A stretch of DNA of 43,934 bases from Anaerolineae bacterium (GTDB lineage Bacteria; Chloroflexota; Anaerolineae; 4572-78; J111), in the NCBI GenBank assembly GCA_016926805.1, contig JAFGNV010000037.1, forward strand, positions 1-43,934, read 5' to 3'. Each line of letters opens with the position of its first letter. The stretch's first letter is position 1. The position numbers were made by a program, and so were the translations under genes. Below the pieces are notes generated by a model. That model was not told the origin of the DNA, searched no databases, and was given only the letters and a program-made list of their open reading frames with translations. Below are positions 1 through 8,889 of this stretch, piece by piece.

Positions 1-60
1 AACAGCGACCCCGTCATGGGAGCCGGTTAATACCCTATTGTCTCTTACCACCCGACTTGA

Positions 61-1785
61 CAAAATCGCCTACATAGAAGCGGGCCGGCATTTATCGCCG
101 AGGCCAGTGCCACGGGACACCCGCTCGATCCAGCCAATCTCCCACCCGGAGCCACCCACGCCCCGGCCAAAATTTCCATCAGCCTGACCCTCGACGCCGA
201 CCAGCCGCGTCCGGTTGAGGTAACTGTTCAGGCCAGCCCGGCCAATTTTGAGGGGACATCTTTCGATCCTGTTTGTTTTTCGCTTGTTTTGACTGCCGGG
301 CAAAGCAAACACCCATTGGAATTTCAGCTACCGTGGGTCAGCCTCTGGCAGCCCTGGGATAGAGGCCAGCCGCGTTTGTACAACTTGCACATTGCCGTTA
401 ATGAACCAGAGGGCCAACCCCTGGATGAGACAACCATCCGCACCGGCATTCGTCACGTTGAAGTAAAGCGGTGGCAATTCAAGGTCAACGGCCAGCCCGA
501 GTTCATTCGCGGGTTGAACTGGGTTCCGGCAGATTGTTTTCCCGGCCCCCTACGCCGGGAACGGTACAGCAACCTGCTCGCCCTGGCGCGGGAGAGTGGG
601 GCCAATCTCCTGCGGGTGTGGGGCGGTGGTCTGCGAGAGAAACGGGCCTTTTACGATTTGTGCGACGAAATGGGGCTGCTGGTCTGGCAGGAGTCTCCCT
701 TTGCCTGTTTGTTTTTGGGCAGTTATCCACGCCATCGAGCTTACCTGGCCCTGGTTGAGGCGGAATGTAGGGCCATCATCCGCCAGCTTCGCCACCATCC
801 CTGTGTAGCGGTTTGGTGCGGCGGCAACGAGTTCAGTCGCTGGCGCAACCAGCCGTTATTGACCACGCTGGCCGGGGTGGTGCGTCGAGAAGACCCCGGC
901 CGTCCCTTTATTCCGGTCTCACCCGGTTTTGACCACGGCGGTGATCGCCACAACTGGGACGTTTGGCACGGTCACGCCCCGATTCGGGCCTACCAAAACG
1001 AAACAGCGGCGTTTCTCAGCGAGTTTGGATTGCAGGCGTTACCCGACCTCGACACGCTCGCCGCCGTTCTCCCCAATCCCGCCAACGGCTGGGAAACTCA
1101 CCACGCCGATGTGCCCAAACTGACTTGCTACACTTCAGCTTTTGGGGAGCCTGCCGGGCCGCAGTTGAAACGCCAAAATGCAAAGACGCCAATGTCCAAA
1201 TCCGTCAGAGCCAAAAAAGTTCTGGCCGATTTTATCACGACATCCCAACGCGCCCAGGCGGTGGCCCTACAAACCGCCATTGAACACATGCGCCGACGCA
1301 AGGGTGAGGCCGGTGGCCTGTGCGTGTGGCAATTCAACGAGCCGTGGCCGGCCATCAGTTGGGCCATTGTGGACTATTTTGGCCGATCCAAACTGGCCTA
1401 CCGGCAATTAAAGCAGTGGTACCAGCCGGTATTGGTCAGCTTAAAATTTCCGGTAGGTCATCGCTGGTTCAGCGGAGAAGTTCTGCGGATGGAAATTTGG
1501 GGCATCAACGACAGCCGGGAGAGCTGGACGGGCTGCGAACTACAGGTTAAACTCAATGGGAAGCCAATCCACCGGCAAACCGTCGACCTGCCGGCCAACA
1601 GTGTCCAGAAAATTAACGCCATCAACCCCAGGTTGACCGGCCCGCTTGAAAGTTTAAGCCTGACCCTGCATCAAAACGGCCAATTGGTGGCTCAAAACAG
1701 TTACGATCTCTCCTGGCATGATGAAATTGAAGCAAGTTTATTGCGCCGGATACAACGCCGGCTGGCGGATTGGGTATTAAAGTAA
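61..1785 (+). CDS. GH2 beta-mannosidase-like glycosidase, 5'-incomplete
   Basis: This encodes the catalytic TIM barrel of a glycoside hydrolase family 2 enzyme, most like beta-mannosidases, which hydrolyse terminal beta-mannosides. The acid/base Glu lies in a WCGGNE motif (Glu codon 829-831; the usual form is WxGNNE). The nucleophile Glu lies in SEFG (codon 1021-1023). A further barrel motif, WQFNEPWP, and a short C-terminal beta domain follow. The frame is open back to 61, where it meets stops at 58-60 and 28-30. The only start-like codon near the recognisable part is TTG 289, and residues encoded before it still look like a GH2 beta domain. About 570 codons remain, against roughly 800 in intact relatives, so the N-terminal sugar-binding domain is missing. 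The gene is either truncated, frameshifted or mis-assembled. A short basic insertion near 1165-1215 after the nucleophile region is also atypical. Confidence 0.8.
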   Translation, partial: QNRLHRSGPAFIAEASATGHPLDPANLPPGATHAPAKISISLTLDADQPRPVEVTVQASPANFEGTSFDPVCFSLVLTAGQSKHPLEFQLPWVSLWQPWDRGQPRLYNLHIAVNEPEGQPLDETTIRTGIRHVEVKRWQFKVNGQPEFIRGLNWVPADCFPGPLRRERYSNLLALARESGANLLRVWGGGLREKRAFYDLCDEMGLLVWQESPFACLFLGSYPRHRAYLALVEAECRAIIRQLRHHPCVAVWCGGNEFSRWRNQPLLTTLAGVVRREDPGRPFIPVSPGFDHGGDRHNWDVWHGHAPIRAYQNETAAFLSEFGLQALPDLDTLAAVLPNPANGWETHHADVPKLTCYTSAFGEPAGPQLKRQNAKTPMSKSVRAKKVLADFITTSQRAQAVALQTAIEHMRRRKGEAGGLCVWQFNEPWPAISWAIVDYFGRSKLAYRQLKQWYQPVLVSLKFPVGHRWFSGEVLRMEIWGINDSRESWTGCELQVKLNGKPIHRQTVDLPANSVQKINAINPRLTGPLESLSLTLHQNGQLVAQNSYDLSWHDEIEASLLRRIQRRLADWVLK

Positions 1786-1824
1786 AAGTGCCATGCGACA
1801 CCAACAGAATGTCACATGGCACTT
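1786..1824. terminator. Inverted repeat after the GH2 gene
   Basis: Arms at 1786-1800 and 1810-1824 are nearly perfect complements (AAGTGCCATG core, one mismatch) around a 9-nt loop. They begin directly after the GH2 stop codon. No strong T-tract follows on either strand, so it may be a hairpin that stabilises or ends the transcript rather than a classic intrinsic terminator. Confidence 0.45.
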
Positions 1825-1992
1825 CAATCATGGCAAAGTTAATTTGAGAAAGCGCGCCAGGCCGGGCCAAGCAATACACCACCGGCTTTCCGCCTCTACC
1901 CAGAAAAACAGGTGATATTTCATCCCGGCATCTTCTCCCGGTTCAACCAATTAAACCTCATAAAACGTCAGGCCGGGTTTAAGCATCCCTTC

Positions 1993-3222
1993 TTAATCAA
2001 GGTTGTCTGTTCCTGTACTGGCATCTCCAGCTGCATCCGGTATTTCCGTAAGTTCAAATGAGTTGATAAAAAATTCTATATCCTCATCGGTAATCCCTTG
2101 ATGCGAACCCAAGGCTATCAGTTGGTACAAGCGGTTTTCAATCAGGTAAGCCCGCAATACGCCTTTTCCGCCGCCAGGAAATTTGTCTTTGGAAATTTCA
2201 AAGGTAATGTGCCGGCCAGGGTATTGATCCAACGAAACACTTTCTTCGTTAACCATTTCTCCGCCCATATTGGCCAGGGCGCTGTCGCGGCCGCTATCCA
2301 GGATTTCTTCAATTCTTTCGGCTGTAACCGAAGATATATCGAGCGGGAAATCGTTATACATCACTCCAAAAATGGCTTCCTCGCCCAAGGGGGCCATAAA
2401 AATTTGCATTTCGATTTCTCCCATAACCGTTGGGGTGCCTTGGGTTTGTTCACTGGGTTCAGTGGGGAAACGTACCGAAAAACCGCCTTCAGCCGAAGAA
2501 AATTCCACCCACTCCGCATCAGGGGCGTCAGCGGGCAAATCGGTTGCAAATGGTTCGGGGACTTCAAGCAATCGGAATGAGTTAAAAAACTGTTCAACAT
2601 CCTCTTCCGTCAGGTCTCCTTTTAGGCCCAGCGCCATAACCTCGTAACGGCGCGTGCCAACCAGGTAACTCTGAGACACACCTCGACCGCCGCCGGGATA
2701 AGTTGTTTTTGGGATTTCGTAGGTAATCCGTCGTCCGGGGAAACCGGCCAGGGATATATCTTCTTCATTGGCCAAGACCCCGCCCATAACCTTTAGGGCT
2801 TCCTCGCTGGTACTGTCAAAGAAAGTGTCAATATTATCTTCAACAAACACCTCGATAAATTTTTGAGGATAGTCCCGGTAACTGACACCAAAGACTGCTT
2901 CTTTATCCTCAGCTTGGGACATAAATACATAAATTTCAATATCTTCAAAATCAGGGTCGGGCCTCACCTGTTCGTCTGGCTCAACAGGGAGAGACACGGC
3001 AAAACTTCCCTCTTCCGAAGTAAACTCCAGCCACGTAGATTCAGGGGTGGCCGTTGGTTCCGGCGTGGGGGTCGGCGTATTGGTAGGTGCTGCTTTGCGC
3101 ACAGGTGTTTCCGTTGCTTGTTTTTGAACCGGTTGCTCTGCCACTTGAGGCGTTGACCCGCTGCCACAACCACTGATCAAAAGGGCAATCACTACCACAA
3201 ACCATAATGCTTTTGTCTTCAC
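1993..3222 (-). CDS. Lipoprotein with two tandem copies of one domain
   Basis: This 409-residue protein starts at a GTG preceded by GAGGAG and six A's. It has a lipoprotein signal peptide ending in the lipobox LISGC (Cys about residue 19). A Thr/Pro-rich spacer with repeated 'TPTPEPTATPE'-type text follows. Two homologous domains of about 165 residues come next (roughly 60-220 and 235-395). Each opens with W(L/V)EF(T/S)S-E-G-F-V and closes with GGG(R/K)GV...YL...R-Y---ALG, then a hydrophobic F(F/I)NSF helix. The repeat pattern resembles PsbP-like single domains, but I do not recognise a defined family. It is expected to sit anchored on the outside of the membrane. The gene follows the AcnX-UbiD operon on the same strand after about 150 bp, and no functional link is evident. 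Confidence 0.75.
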   Translation of the reverse strand: MKTKALWFVVVIALLISGCGSGSTPQVAEQPVQKQATETPVRKAAPTNTPTPTPEPTATPESTWLEFTSEEGSFAVSLPVEPDEQVRPDPDFEDIEIYVFMSQAEDKEAVFGVSYRDYPQKFIEVFVEDNIDTFFDSTSEEALKVMGGVLANEEDISLAGFPGRRITYEIPKTTYPGGGRGVSQSYLVGTRRYEVMALGLKGDLTEEDVEQFFNSFRLLEVPEPFATDLPADAPDAEWVEFSSAEGGFSVRFPTEPSEQTQGTPTVMGEIEMQIFMAPLGEEAIFGVMYNDFPLDISSVTAERIEEILDSGRDSALANMGGEMVNEESVSLDQYPGRHITFEISKDKFPGGGKGVLRAYLIENRLYQLIALGSHQGITDEDIEFFINSFELTEIPDAAGDASTGTDNLD

Positions 3223-3372
3223 TTTTTTCTCCTCGTTACTTGGGGAATATTTATTTGTGAGGGCATGTCATCAAATTTTAAGTAAACCCACCCTCACTGA
3301 CATCTGTTTTAGCAAAAAAAGACGACGTGTCTGGAACAAATTGTTAAAAAATTTCTGAGCGCCGTGATTATT

Positions 3373-3768
3373 TTATGAGTCAAACACCTCCACGGCTCCA
3401 GATTCGCCATCGATGGTAATGAACGCGCCGGTTTTAACCTGCTCAACGGGAATTTTATCCACGCATGGAATTTCAGAAATGATACACCCCACAGCGGTAA
3501 TAGTCTCACATTCGGCATTAACAATGGCCAGCGGGGCCAGTCCATTTCGTTTGAGCCGGTACAGGGTGTAAGACCCTACCGTTGAACCTTTGCCGGTGGG
3601 AAACACCAGAATTTTGCCGCTGATGGATTGGCCCTCCAATTGGTGACCCTTTTCCACCACAATGCCGGTTTCGGGGTCTACCCCGCCAAAAAAGGAAATG
3701 CCCATCGACGTGACCAGCGCCTCACCCTCGGCTCGGCCCTGGTAAATTTTGCGTCCCTGAAGTTTCAT
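3373..3768 (-). CDS. Aconitase X small (swivel) subunit; phosphomevalonate dehydratase candidate
   Basis: This 131-residue protein matches the AcnX swivel-domain family (formerly DUF126). It has an N-terminal GxxxGEALV-like segment, then GGVDPETG, a central LVFPTGKGSTVGS loop that is the family hallmark, and a C-terminal DG-sG-V strand. It is the small partner of a two-chain aconitase X. In archaea such pairs dehydrate (R)-5-phosphomevalonate to trans-anhydromevalonate 5-phosphate. Other bacterial AcnX proteins dehydrate cis-3-hydroxy-L-proline. Its ATG overlaps the stop of the large-subunit gene (ATGA), indicating translational coupling and equal production. The neighbouring UbiD gene favours the mevalonate role, which is inferred from context only. 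Confidence 0.85.
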   Translation of the reverse strand: MKLQGRKIYQGRAEGEALVTSMGISFFGGVDPETGIVVEKGHQLEGQSISGKILVFPTGKGSTVGSYTLYRLKRNGLAPLAIVNAECETITAVGCIISEIPCVDKIPVEQVKTGAFITIDGESGAVEVFDS

Positions 3769-4967
3769 TTTAACGCCTCGGCCACCACCTCATCAAAAGA
3801 TTTAATCACGGTTTTGAATTTATTTTTGGCGTAGGCGTAATAGCACGCCTTGGCACTATCGGTAGCCAGGGCTTTGAAACGGCCCTGGATGGGAGCAACC
3901 ACACAGCAGGTATCGGCGGCAAACTTGGCCCCACTGGCCTCGATAATTTGGGTGTAACCCATCATGTCGGCCATCTGTTTGACCGGACGGGCGGTGGTAA
4001 TCCAGAATTCTTTGGTAACCTTTTTGCCCGCCAACAATTCCGCAAGCCGGGCAATTTCTTTGATGGACAGATGCGGGCAACCGAGGCTGACGAAATCCAC
4101 CTCGTCAGACGTGGCGTCGGTCATCGCTTGAGTGGCCACATCCAGGTCAGCCTGGGTGATAACGATAGTCTCATCCGGCGGGATCATCCGTGACGCTTCC
4201 GGGGTAATTCCGGCCATGTGAAACAGGGCTGCGCCGCCATAGGTGGCAATACTGGCGCAAAAAGACTTGAGTTGTTCCAAACTGGCCTGTTCGATGCCGG
4301 TGAGATAGGGCACCCGTTTTTTACCTTCTTTCGTCAACTTTTCGCCGATGGCCTTACCTAACGCGCCAAAATCGTTGGTTTCTACCGGGCAACCTTCAAC
4401 CACCACCGTTACCGTCGGCTGGCGGTTTTCGTCCAGATGGTAGCCGTAGGCAGGCGTACGGCCGGTAAGGGCCGCCGCCAGGGCGCTGGGGCCGCCTTCC
4501 CGATTGGTTCGCGCGCCCAGCACCGAATTGGCGTAACACACCGCGCTGCTCTCGGCCCAGGCAATGTGCTCGCCAAAATGGGGCGTGTTGCCAACCAGAT
4601 AGGGCGTGCAGGAGCAGGTGGTAATCACGTTCATCCGGGCAAAGGCATTAAGCACTCGCTGCTGATTCACGGCAAATTCCTGGCTAACACCCAACGCCTG
4701 CCAGTTTTCCACATCCATTCCGGCGGGGTTCAGGGTGGTCAACACGCGGGCTTTGCCGCCGCCGTCGGCCATCTCGGCCAGAAATTCCAACCCCGCCTCG
4801 CCCAGATTGGCATAACTGACCCCGGCAATCTGCACCGAGATTACCGGCAGCATCCGCTCGGCCCCGTAAATAGTACCCAACGCGGTGAGGATTTCCATCG
4901 CCTTTTGGGTGGCTTGGCCGTGTTGGCCATGGAGCATGGCCTGCTCCTCCGCAGTAAGTTGCATCAT
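3765..4967 (-). CDS. Aconitase X large catalytic subunit; phosphomevalonate dehydratase candidate
   Basis: This 400-residue protein matches the AcnX catalytic domain family (formerly DUF521). It opens with LTAEEQAMLHG. Cys-containing motifs CSCTPYL (about 116-122), LGCPH and DTCCVV near the C-terminus are positioned like the Fe-S cluster and active-site cysteines of the family. A GREGGPSALAAALTGRTP-type glycine-rich segment follows the first motif. With the small subunit it should form an Fe-S dehydratase in the cytoplasm. Its start overlaps the UbiD stop by ATGA and its stop overlaps the small-subunit start the same way, so all three are made from one message. The split two-chain form is the archaeal arrangement. 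The hydroxyproline dehydratase alternative cannot be excluded from sequence alone. Confidence 0.88.
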   Translation of the reverse strand: MMQLTAEEQAMLHGQHGQATQKAMEILTALGTIYGAERMLPVISVQIAGVSYANLGEAGLEFLAEMADGGGKARVLTTLNPAGMDVENWQALGVSQEFAVNQQRVLNAFARMNVITTCSCTPYLVGNTPHFGEHIAWAESSAVCYANSVLGARTNREGGPSALAAALTGRTPAYGYHLDENRQPTVTVVVEGCPVETNDFGALGKAIGEKLTKEGKKRVPYLTGIEQASLEQLKSFCASIATYGGAALFHMAGITPEASRMIPPDETIVITQADLDVATQAMTDATSDEVDFVSLGCPHLSIKEIARLAELLAGKKVTKEFWITTARPVKQMADMMGYTQIIEASGAKFAADTCCVVAPIQGRFKALATDSAKACYYAYAKNKFKTVIKSFDEVVAEALK

Positions 4968-6259
4968 ATCATCAACTTGCTTAAATCAACTTCTGGAAAC
5001 GATGCTTTATCGTACCCGGTCGAGTCGAGTGGCTTGGTCAGGTCAAAGCCGATTTTGGTGGTGAGGTTCGTGCCTGGCTCGGCGCTGGGGTCCAGGCTGG
5101 AGCCGCGCTCACGGCCAAGCACCACCATATCCCGGTCGCCCTGAAATCGGGTGGCCATGGCCCATTCCACTTCTAGCGGATTATAAATATCAATATCTTT
5201 GTCTACCACAAACACATGCTTGCACGAGTGATGCCCGGCAAACGCCGCATGAATGGCCTTGACACCATCATCCCCGGTCTGCTTGTCAATCTGCACAATA
5301 GCGTGCAGCCAGGAGCAACCGCCGGGATTGACGTTAACGTCCAAACACTTGACCACCTCGTTGACCTTCTTAAAGATGGTCGGCTCGCGGGGCATGCCCA
5401 TTAACAATTTGTGTTCCAGCACGCCGGGCAGCAGCGCATGCCATAATGCGTCGCGGCGATGGGTGACGGCCTTAACTTCAAACATCGGCTCCTGCCGGAC
5501 AATGTCTTGCGTCTCGGTCAGATCGACAAACGGCCCCTCGGCGTGACGGCGATTCAGGTAAACCGTGCCTTCCAGCACAAATTCGGTTTCGGCGGGGATG
5601 AGCAAATCGACAGTTTTAGCCCTGGCCAGTGGCAGCGGTTCCAGCGCATTGGCAATGTCCAGTTCATCAATACCAAGGTCAACCGATGTGGCGGCGGCGG
5701 CCAATACATTGGGCGAATTACCAACGCATACGGCCACGTCCAACGCCCTGAGATCGTTGAGATAGCGGTCAAAATGGCGACCCTTCACCACCCGCACGGC
5801 CATTTCGGTTTTGGAAAATTGCATACAGCGGTGGAAGTCGGCATTTTGGCCATAGTCAGGATGTTTGGCAATCACTACGCCGGAACTGATGTAATTGCCA
5901 CCATCGTTTTGGCAATGTCTGAGAATGGGCAAGGTGTCCAGATCGGGGTCGGTGATGATGACTTCCTGGCAAGGGGCAGGATCGACCACTTGGCCAGGAG
6001 AGCGGTGGTCAATGGCGCGGGTCAGGGTGGGGATAATATCTGACACGGTAATGCCAAAATAGTCGGCAAAGGCGGTTTTGGTACAAAACAGATTGCCGAT
6101 GACTCGAAATTCTGACTCTTTGACCGTTTCAAACAGCACAGAGCGGGGTTCCAGTTGCTTGAGCACGCCCGCGATTTGGTAGGTTTTGGAGATGGGCGTG
6201 GTAACTTTTACCAGTTCCCCCTGGTCTTCGAGTTTTTTTAGGTAATCTCTGAGTGACAT
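4964..6259 (-). CDS. UbiD-family decarboxylase; anhydromevalonate phosphate decarboxylase candidate
   Basis: This 431-residue protein is a UbiD-type (de)carboxylase, a family that uses prenylated FMN supplied by a UbiX prenyltransferase. Visible motifs are DLDTLPILRHC, the central NADFHRCMQ strand, PAETEFVLEG-V and AEGPFVDLTE. The last corresponds to the usual EGPFGDHTG loop, shortened as in the archaeal subgroup. The later segments PREPTIF, VNPGGCSWLHA and VDKDIDIYNPLEVEWAMATR-type text are also family-like. At 431 residues it is slightly shorter than E. coli UbiD (about 497). Its stop overlaps the AcnX large-subunit start. In Aeropyrum pernix the AcnX product is decarboxylated by such an enzyme to isopentenyl phosphate. 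No ubiX gene lies in this window. Substrate assignment is inference from operon structure. Confidence 0.87.
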   Translation of the reverse strand: MSLRDYLKKLEDQGELVKVTTPISKTYQIAGVLKQLEPRSVLFETVKESEFRVIGNLFCTKTAFADYFGITVSDIIPTLTRAIDHRSPGQVVDPAPCQEVIITDPDLDTLPILRHCQNDGGNYISSGVVIAKHPDYGQNADFHRCMQFSKTEMAVRVVKGRHFDRYLNDLRALDVAVCVGNSPNVLAAAATSVDLGIDELDIANALEPLPLARAKTVDLLIPAETEFVLEGTVYLNRRHAEGPFVDLTETQDIVRQEPMFEVKAVTHRRDALWHALLPGVLEHKLLMGMPREPTIFKKVNEVVKCLDVNVNPGGCSWLHAIVQIDKQTGDDGVKAIHAAFAGHHSCKHVFVVDKDIDIYNPLEVEWAMATRFQGDRDMVVLGRERGSSLDPSAEPGTNLTTKIGFDLTKPLDSTGYDKASFPEVDLSKLMI

Positions 6260-6288
6260 CGTTTTTCCACCCTAATCCTTCTCAGCTT

Positions 6289-6525
6289 TCAGTCAGGGCG
6301 AGGCGGCGCCATGTGGACGGTCAGGGTTTGGCCCTTTAACTCCTGGCCATTGAGGCCCGCAATCGCGGCCTGGGCTTCGAGCCGGGCGCGCATATTGACG
6401 AAGCCGAAGCCTTCATCTCCCATCCTCTTGATTCTGGCGGAAGATACCTTTCCGAAGGCTTCGAATGCCCGCCGCAAATCTTCTTCGGTAACTTCACTTG
6501 ATAAATTGCAGACAAAGATTTCCAT
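6289..6525 (-). CDS. Single-RRM RNA-binding protein
   Basis: This 78-residue protein is almost entirely one RNA recognition motif. RNP2 is IFVCNL (residues 3-8) and RNP1 is GFGFVNM (about 39-45), with the aromatic positions that stack on RNA bases. The short charged tail carries no Gly-rich region. A strong AAGGAG lies 6 nt before the ATG. Small bacterial RRM proteins of this kind, best known from cyanobacteria, bind RNA and often respond to cold. That role is only a family expectation here. It lies 30 bp downstream-to-upstream of the UbiD gene and about 97 bp from thyA, on the same strand, and could be cotranscribed with either. Confidence 0.9.
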   Translation of the reverse strand: MEIFVCNLSSEVTEEDLRRAFEAFGKVSSARIKRMGDEGFGFVNMRARLEAQAAIAGLNGQELKGQTLTVHMAPPRPD

Positions 6526-6621
6526 TTTGATCTCCTTACCGGCAGGTTGCAGTAACGTAACCTAAAACTATAACGGCGCATCGTGAGCCTTTTTGAGAGG
6601 TGGCGCAGATTAAGGAGATAG

Positions 6622-7416
6622 TCATACGGCAATGTCGGCCTTAATGGGAGGATGATGCTGATAGTTTTCCAGCGTGAAGTCCTGGTAAGCAAAATCAAAG
6701 ATAGACTTAATCTCCGGGTTGAGCCTAACTTGCGGCAGCGGGTACGGGCTGCGCGAGAGTTGTAACTCGGCCTGTTCCAGATGATTGAGGTAAAGGTGCG
6801 TATCGCCAAAGGTGTGAACAAATTCACCCGGCTGTAGATGGCATACCTGAGCCATCATCAACGTAAGCAGAGAGTAAGAGGCAATGTTAAAGGGAACGCC
6901 CAGGAAAATATCGGCGCTGCGTTGGTAAAGCTGGCACGATAGTTTTCCACCGGCCACGTAAAACTGGAAGAAACAATGACACGGGGCCAGAGCCATTTTA
7001 TCAAGTTCGGCCACGTTCCAGGCCGACACCAGGTGACGCCGGGAGTGAGGATTGGTTTTTATCTGCTCAACTACTCCCGTAATCTGATCAATATGGCGGC
7101 CATCGGGTGCGGGCCAACTACGCCACTGGTAGCCGTAGATGGGACCTAATTCGCCCTGCTCATCGGCCCAGTCGTTCCAAATTTTTACGCCGTGGTCGTT
7201 GAGATATTTGATATTGGTGGATCCTTGCAGAAACCAGAGTAACTCGTACACAATGGATTTGAAATGGGTTCGTTTGGTGGTAACCAGGGGAAAGTTGGAG
7301 GATAGGTCAAAGCGCATCTGGTAACCAAACACGCTGATCGTGCCGATACCGGTACGGTCATCTCTTTTAACGCCGTTGGCCAGCACGTAACGCATTAAAT
7401 CAAGATATTGTTTCAT
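6622..7416 (-). CDS. thyA: Thymidylate synthase
   Basis: Converts dUMP and 5,10-methylene-tetrahydrofolate to dTMP and dihydrofolate in the cytoplasm. With the start at ATG 7416 (MKQYLDLM) the protein is 264 residues, the same length as E. coli ThyA. A longer in-frame GTG start at 7458 would add 14 residues with no family counterpart. The folate/dUMP-binding start DDRTGIGT, the catalytic Cys (about 146) in [10 protein letters not shown], the [16 protein letters not shown] block and the C-terminal IKADIAV end are all present, so it should be active. No dihydrofolate reductase gene sits beside it. Confidence 0.97.
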   Translation of the reverse strand: MKQYLDLMRYVLANGVKRDDRTGIGTISVFGYQMRFDLSSNFPLVTTKRTHFKSIVYELLWFLQGSTNIKYLNDHGVKIWNDWADEQGELGPIYGYQWRSWPAPDGRHIDQITGVVEQIKTNPHSRRHLVSAWNVAELDKMALAPCHCFFQFYVAGGKLSCQLYQRSADIFLGVPFNIASYSLLTLMMAQVCHLQPGEFVHTFGDTHLYLNHLEQAELQLSRSPYPLPQVRLNPEIKSIFDFAYQDFTLENYQHHPPIKADIAV

Positions 7417-7518
7417 GGCCTCTCTTATCCATCGTTGAATATTGTGTAATTTTAGCACAACCTATCATAAGTAAAAAGAAGTGAGAACCAGAAAACATTC
7501 TGAGGGGAGTTATTTCTA

Positions 7519-7535
7519 ACTAATTTCTAATTAGT
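7519..7535. promoter_or_regulatory. Perfect 7-bp palindrome between divergent genes
   Basis: ACTAATT and AATTAGT flank a TCT loop in the 222-bp AT-rich region between divergent thyA and the GT-C gene. Its position suits a regulator-binding site or a small hairpin. No matching regulator was identified. Confidence 0.3.
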
Positions 7536-7638
7536 CTCTGAGTGTTCTCTAAATATAAAGGGGTAAACTATCAGGTAAAATCTCCTGATGCCACAGTCTG
7601 GGCGATTGCCCGGGTTAAATACACAAATAGGTTGACTA

Positions 7639-8853
7639 ATGACCGTTTGGGTTAATAAAGCAGCACAATACCACCTTCTCTGGAGGGCATGGTTATATAA
7701 AATCCCCTGGTGGGGTCAATGCATGGGATTGTGGTTGATGATGATAGCGGTGTTAACTGTAGTAGGGTTAACATCGGTGCACTGGCTTGATTTGCGTGAA
7801 GGGTATAACCCTTATATCAACCTTTCCCCTGACACCTTACCTGGCCTGTGGGCGCGTTGGGATAGTTATTATTATGTGAGTATTGCTCAACAAGGTTATG
7901 CCCCTTATAATATGGGTTTTTTCCCCCTTTATCCCGCGTTGATGGCCGGTCTATCTTATGTAACCGGTTTTAGCCCAGCGTTGATGGGTTTGTTCATTTC
8001 GCAGTTAAGTTATCTGGCGGCTATTCTAGGCTTGTATAAACTGGCCCGTTTGCTTCAGAACAACCACGCTTTTGCCATGCACGTAGTGGTGACATTATTA
8101 CTTTTCCCCTCATCATTCTTTTTTATCGCCATTTACGCCGAGTCGTTATCGCTGGCCTTTTCTATTTTGGCCGTGTATTTGGTTTTGCGGCTGCGACCAT
8201 TATATCCCCAGGCCGGGCTGGCGCTGGCAGTCGCCTCGGCGGCGCGGCCAGTGGGCTGGCTGCTCGATATAGTGCTGTTGGCCGAGTTTGTCAAACGCCG
8301 TCAATTTAAATTGACGGCCTGGTTGGCCTTGGGGGTGGGATTGGTGTTATCGGTATCTACAGTGGTATTATACGTGTTCTACCTTTATTTCCTCACCGGT
8401 TCATTTTTGGCAATTCCCAGGGCTCAGGCGGCCTGGCTGCGGTGCTGGGAATACCCCTGGATAACCCTGTGGAAAAGTATTTCCATTGCCCTTTTTGGCA
8501 ATGGGTTAACCAATGACTGGTTTCTGTACGCCATCAACTGGGTTGACCTGTCTTTTACCGGCCTGGCCCTGAGCTTAACCGGGGTAGCGGTTTACTGGTC
8601 GTTTAAGGGGCGGTTTAACTGGAGCCTGTCGCTTTATTTGGAGGTGTCGCTGCTTTTTTTGCTGGCCCAACAGGGTGTGGAATTGGTGCCTTTGTGGGGC
8701 ATGACCCGCTGGGTGGCAGCACTCTTTCCGCTCTACCTCATTTTAGGCGATTTAATCAACCATAGAGTTATGCGTTGGATTGTTCCGGTTGTGTCGGCCA
8801 GTCTGTTGTTGTTTTTTACCGCCTGGTGGACCAGTGGCCGCTGGGTGGGGTGA
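7639..8853 (+). CDS. PIG-V-like GT-C mannosyltransferase, integral membrane
   Basis: This 404-residue multi-pass protein resembles bacterial homologues of PIG-V, the GPI mannosyltransferase II. The first periplasmic loop after TM1 carries the family signature ARWDSYYYVSIAQQGY followed by FFPLYPALM. The acidic WD is the GT-C catalytic-site equivalent. About ten hydrophobic segments are visible from residue 25 to the C-terminus. The expected reaction is transfer of mannose from a polyprenyl-phosphate donor to a lipid-linked or surface acceptor on the outer face of the membrane. The DPM1-like GT2 at 11040 would supply polyprenyl-phosphate mannose. It opens the plus-strand glycan cluster and is followed 36 bp later by a secreted deacetylase-like protein. 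The acceptor is unknown. Confidence 0.78.
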   Translation: MTVWVNKAAQYHLLWRAWLYKIPWWGQCMGLWLMMIAVLTVVGLTSVHWLDLREGYNPYINLSPDTLPGLWARWDSYYYVSIAQQGYAPYNMGFFPLYPALMAGLSYVTGFSPALMGLFISQLSYLAAILGLYKLARLLQNNHAFAMHVVVTLLLFPSSFFFIAIYAESLSLAFSILAVYLVLRLRPLYPQAGLALAVASAARPVGWLLDIVLLAEFVKRRQFKLTAWLALGVGLVLSVSTVVLYVFYLYFLTGSFLAIPRAQAAWLRCWEYPWITLWKSISIALFGNGLTNDWFLYAINWVDLSFTGLALSLTGVAVYWSFKGRFNWSLSLYLEVSLLFLLAQQGVELVPLWGMTRWVAALFPLYLILGDLINHRVMRWIVPVVSASLLLFFTAWWTSGRWVG

Positions 8854-8889
8854 ATTTGGTTTATTCGGGTTAAAGTTGGTATTCAGTCA

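Noticed and set aside
3257-3297. GTGAGGG/CCCTCAC inverted pair after the AcnX genes as a terminator
   Set aside because: The loop is 27 nt and no T-tract follows, so an intrinsic terminator is not convincing.
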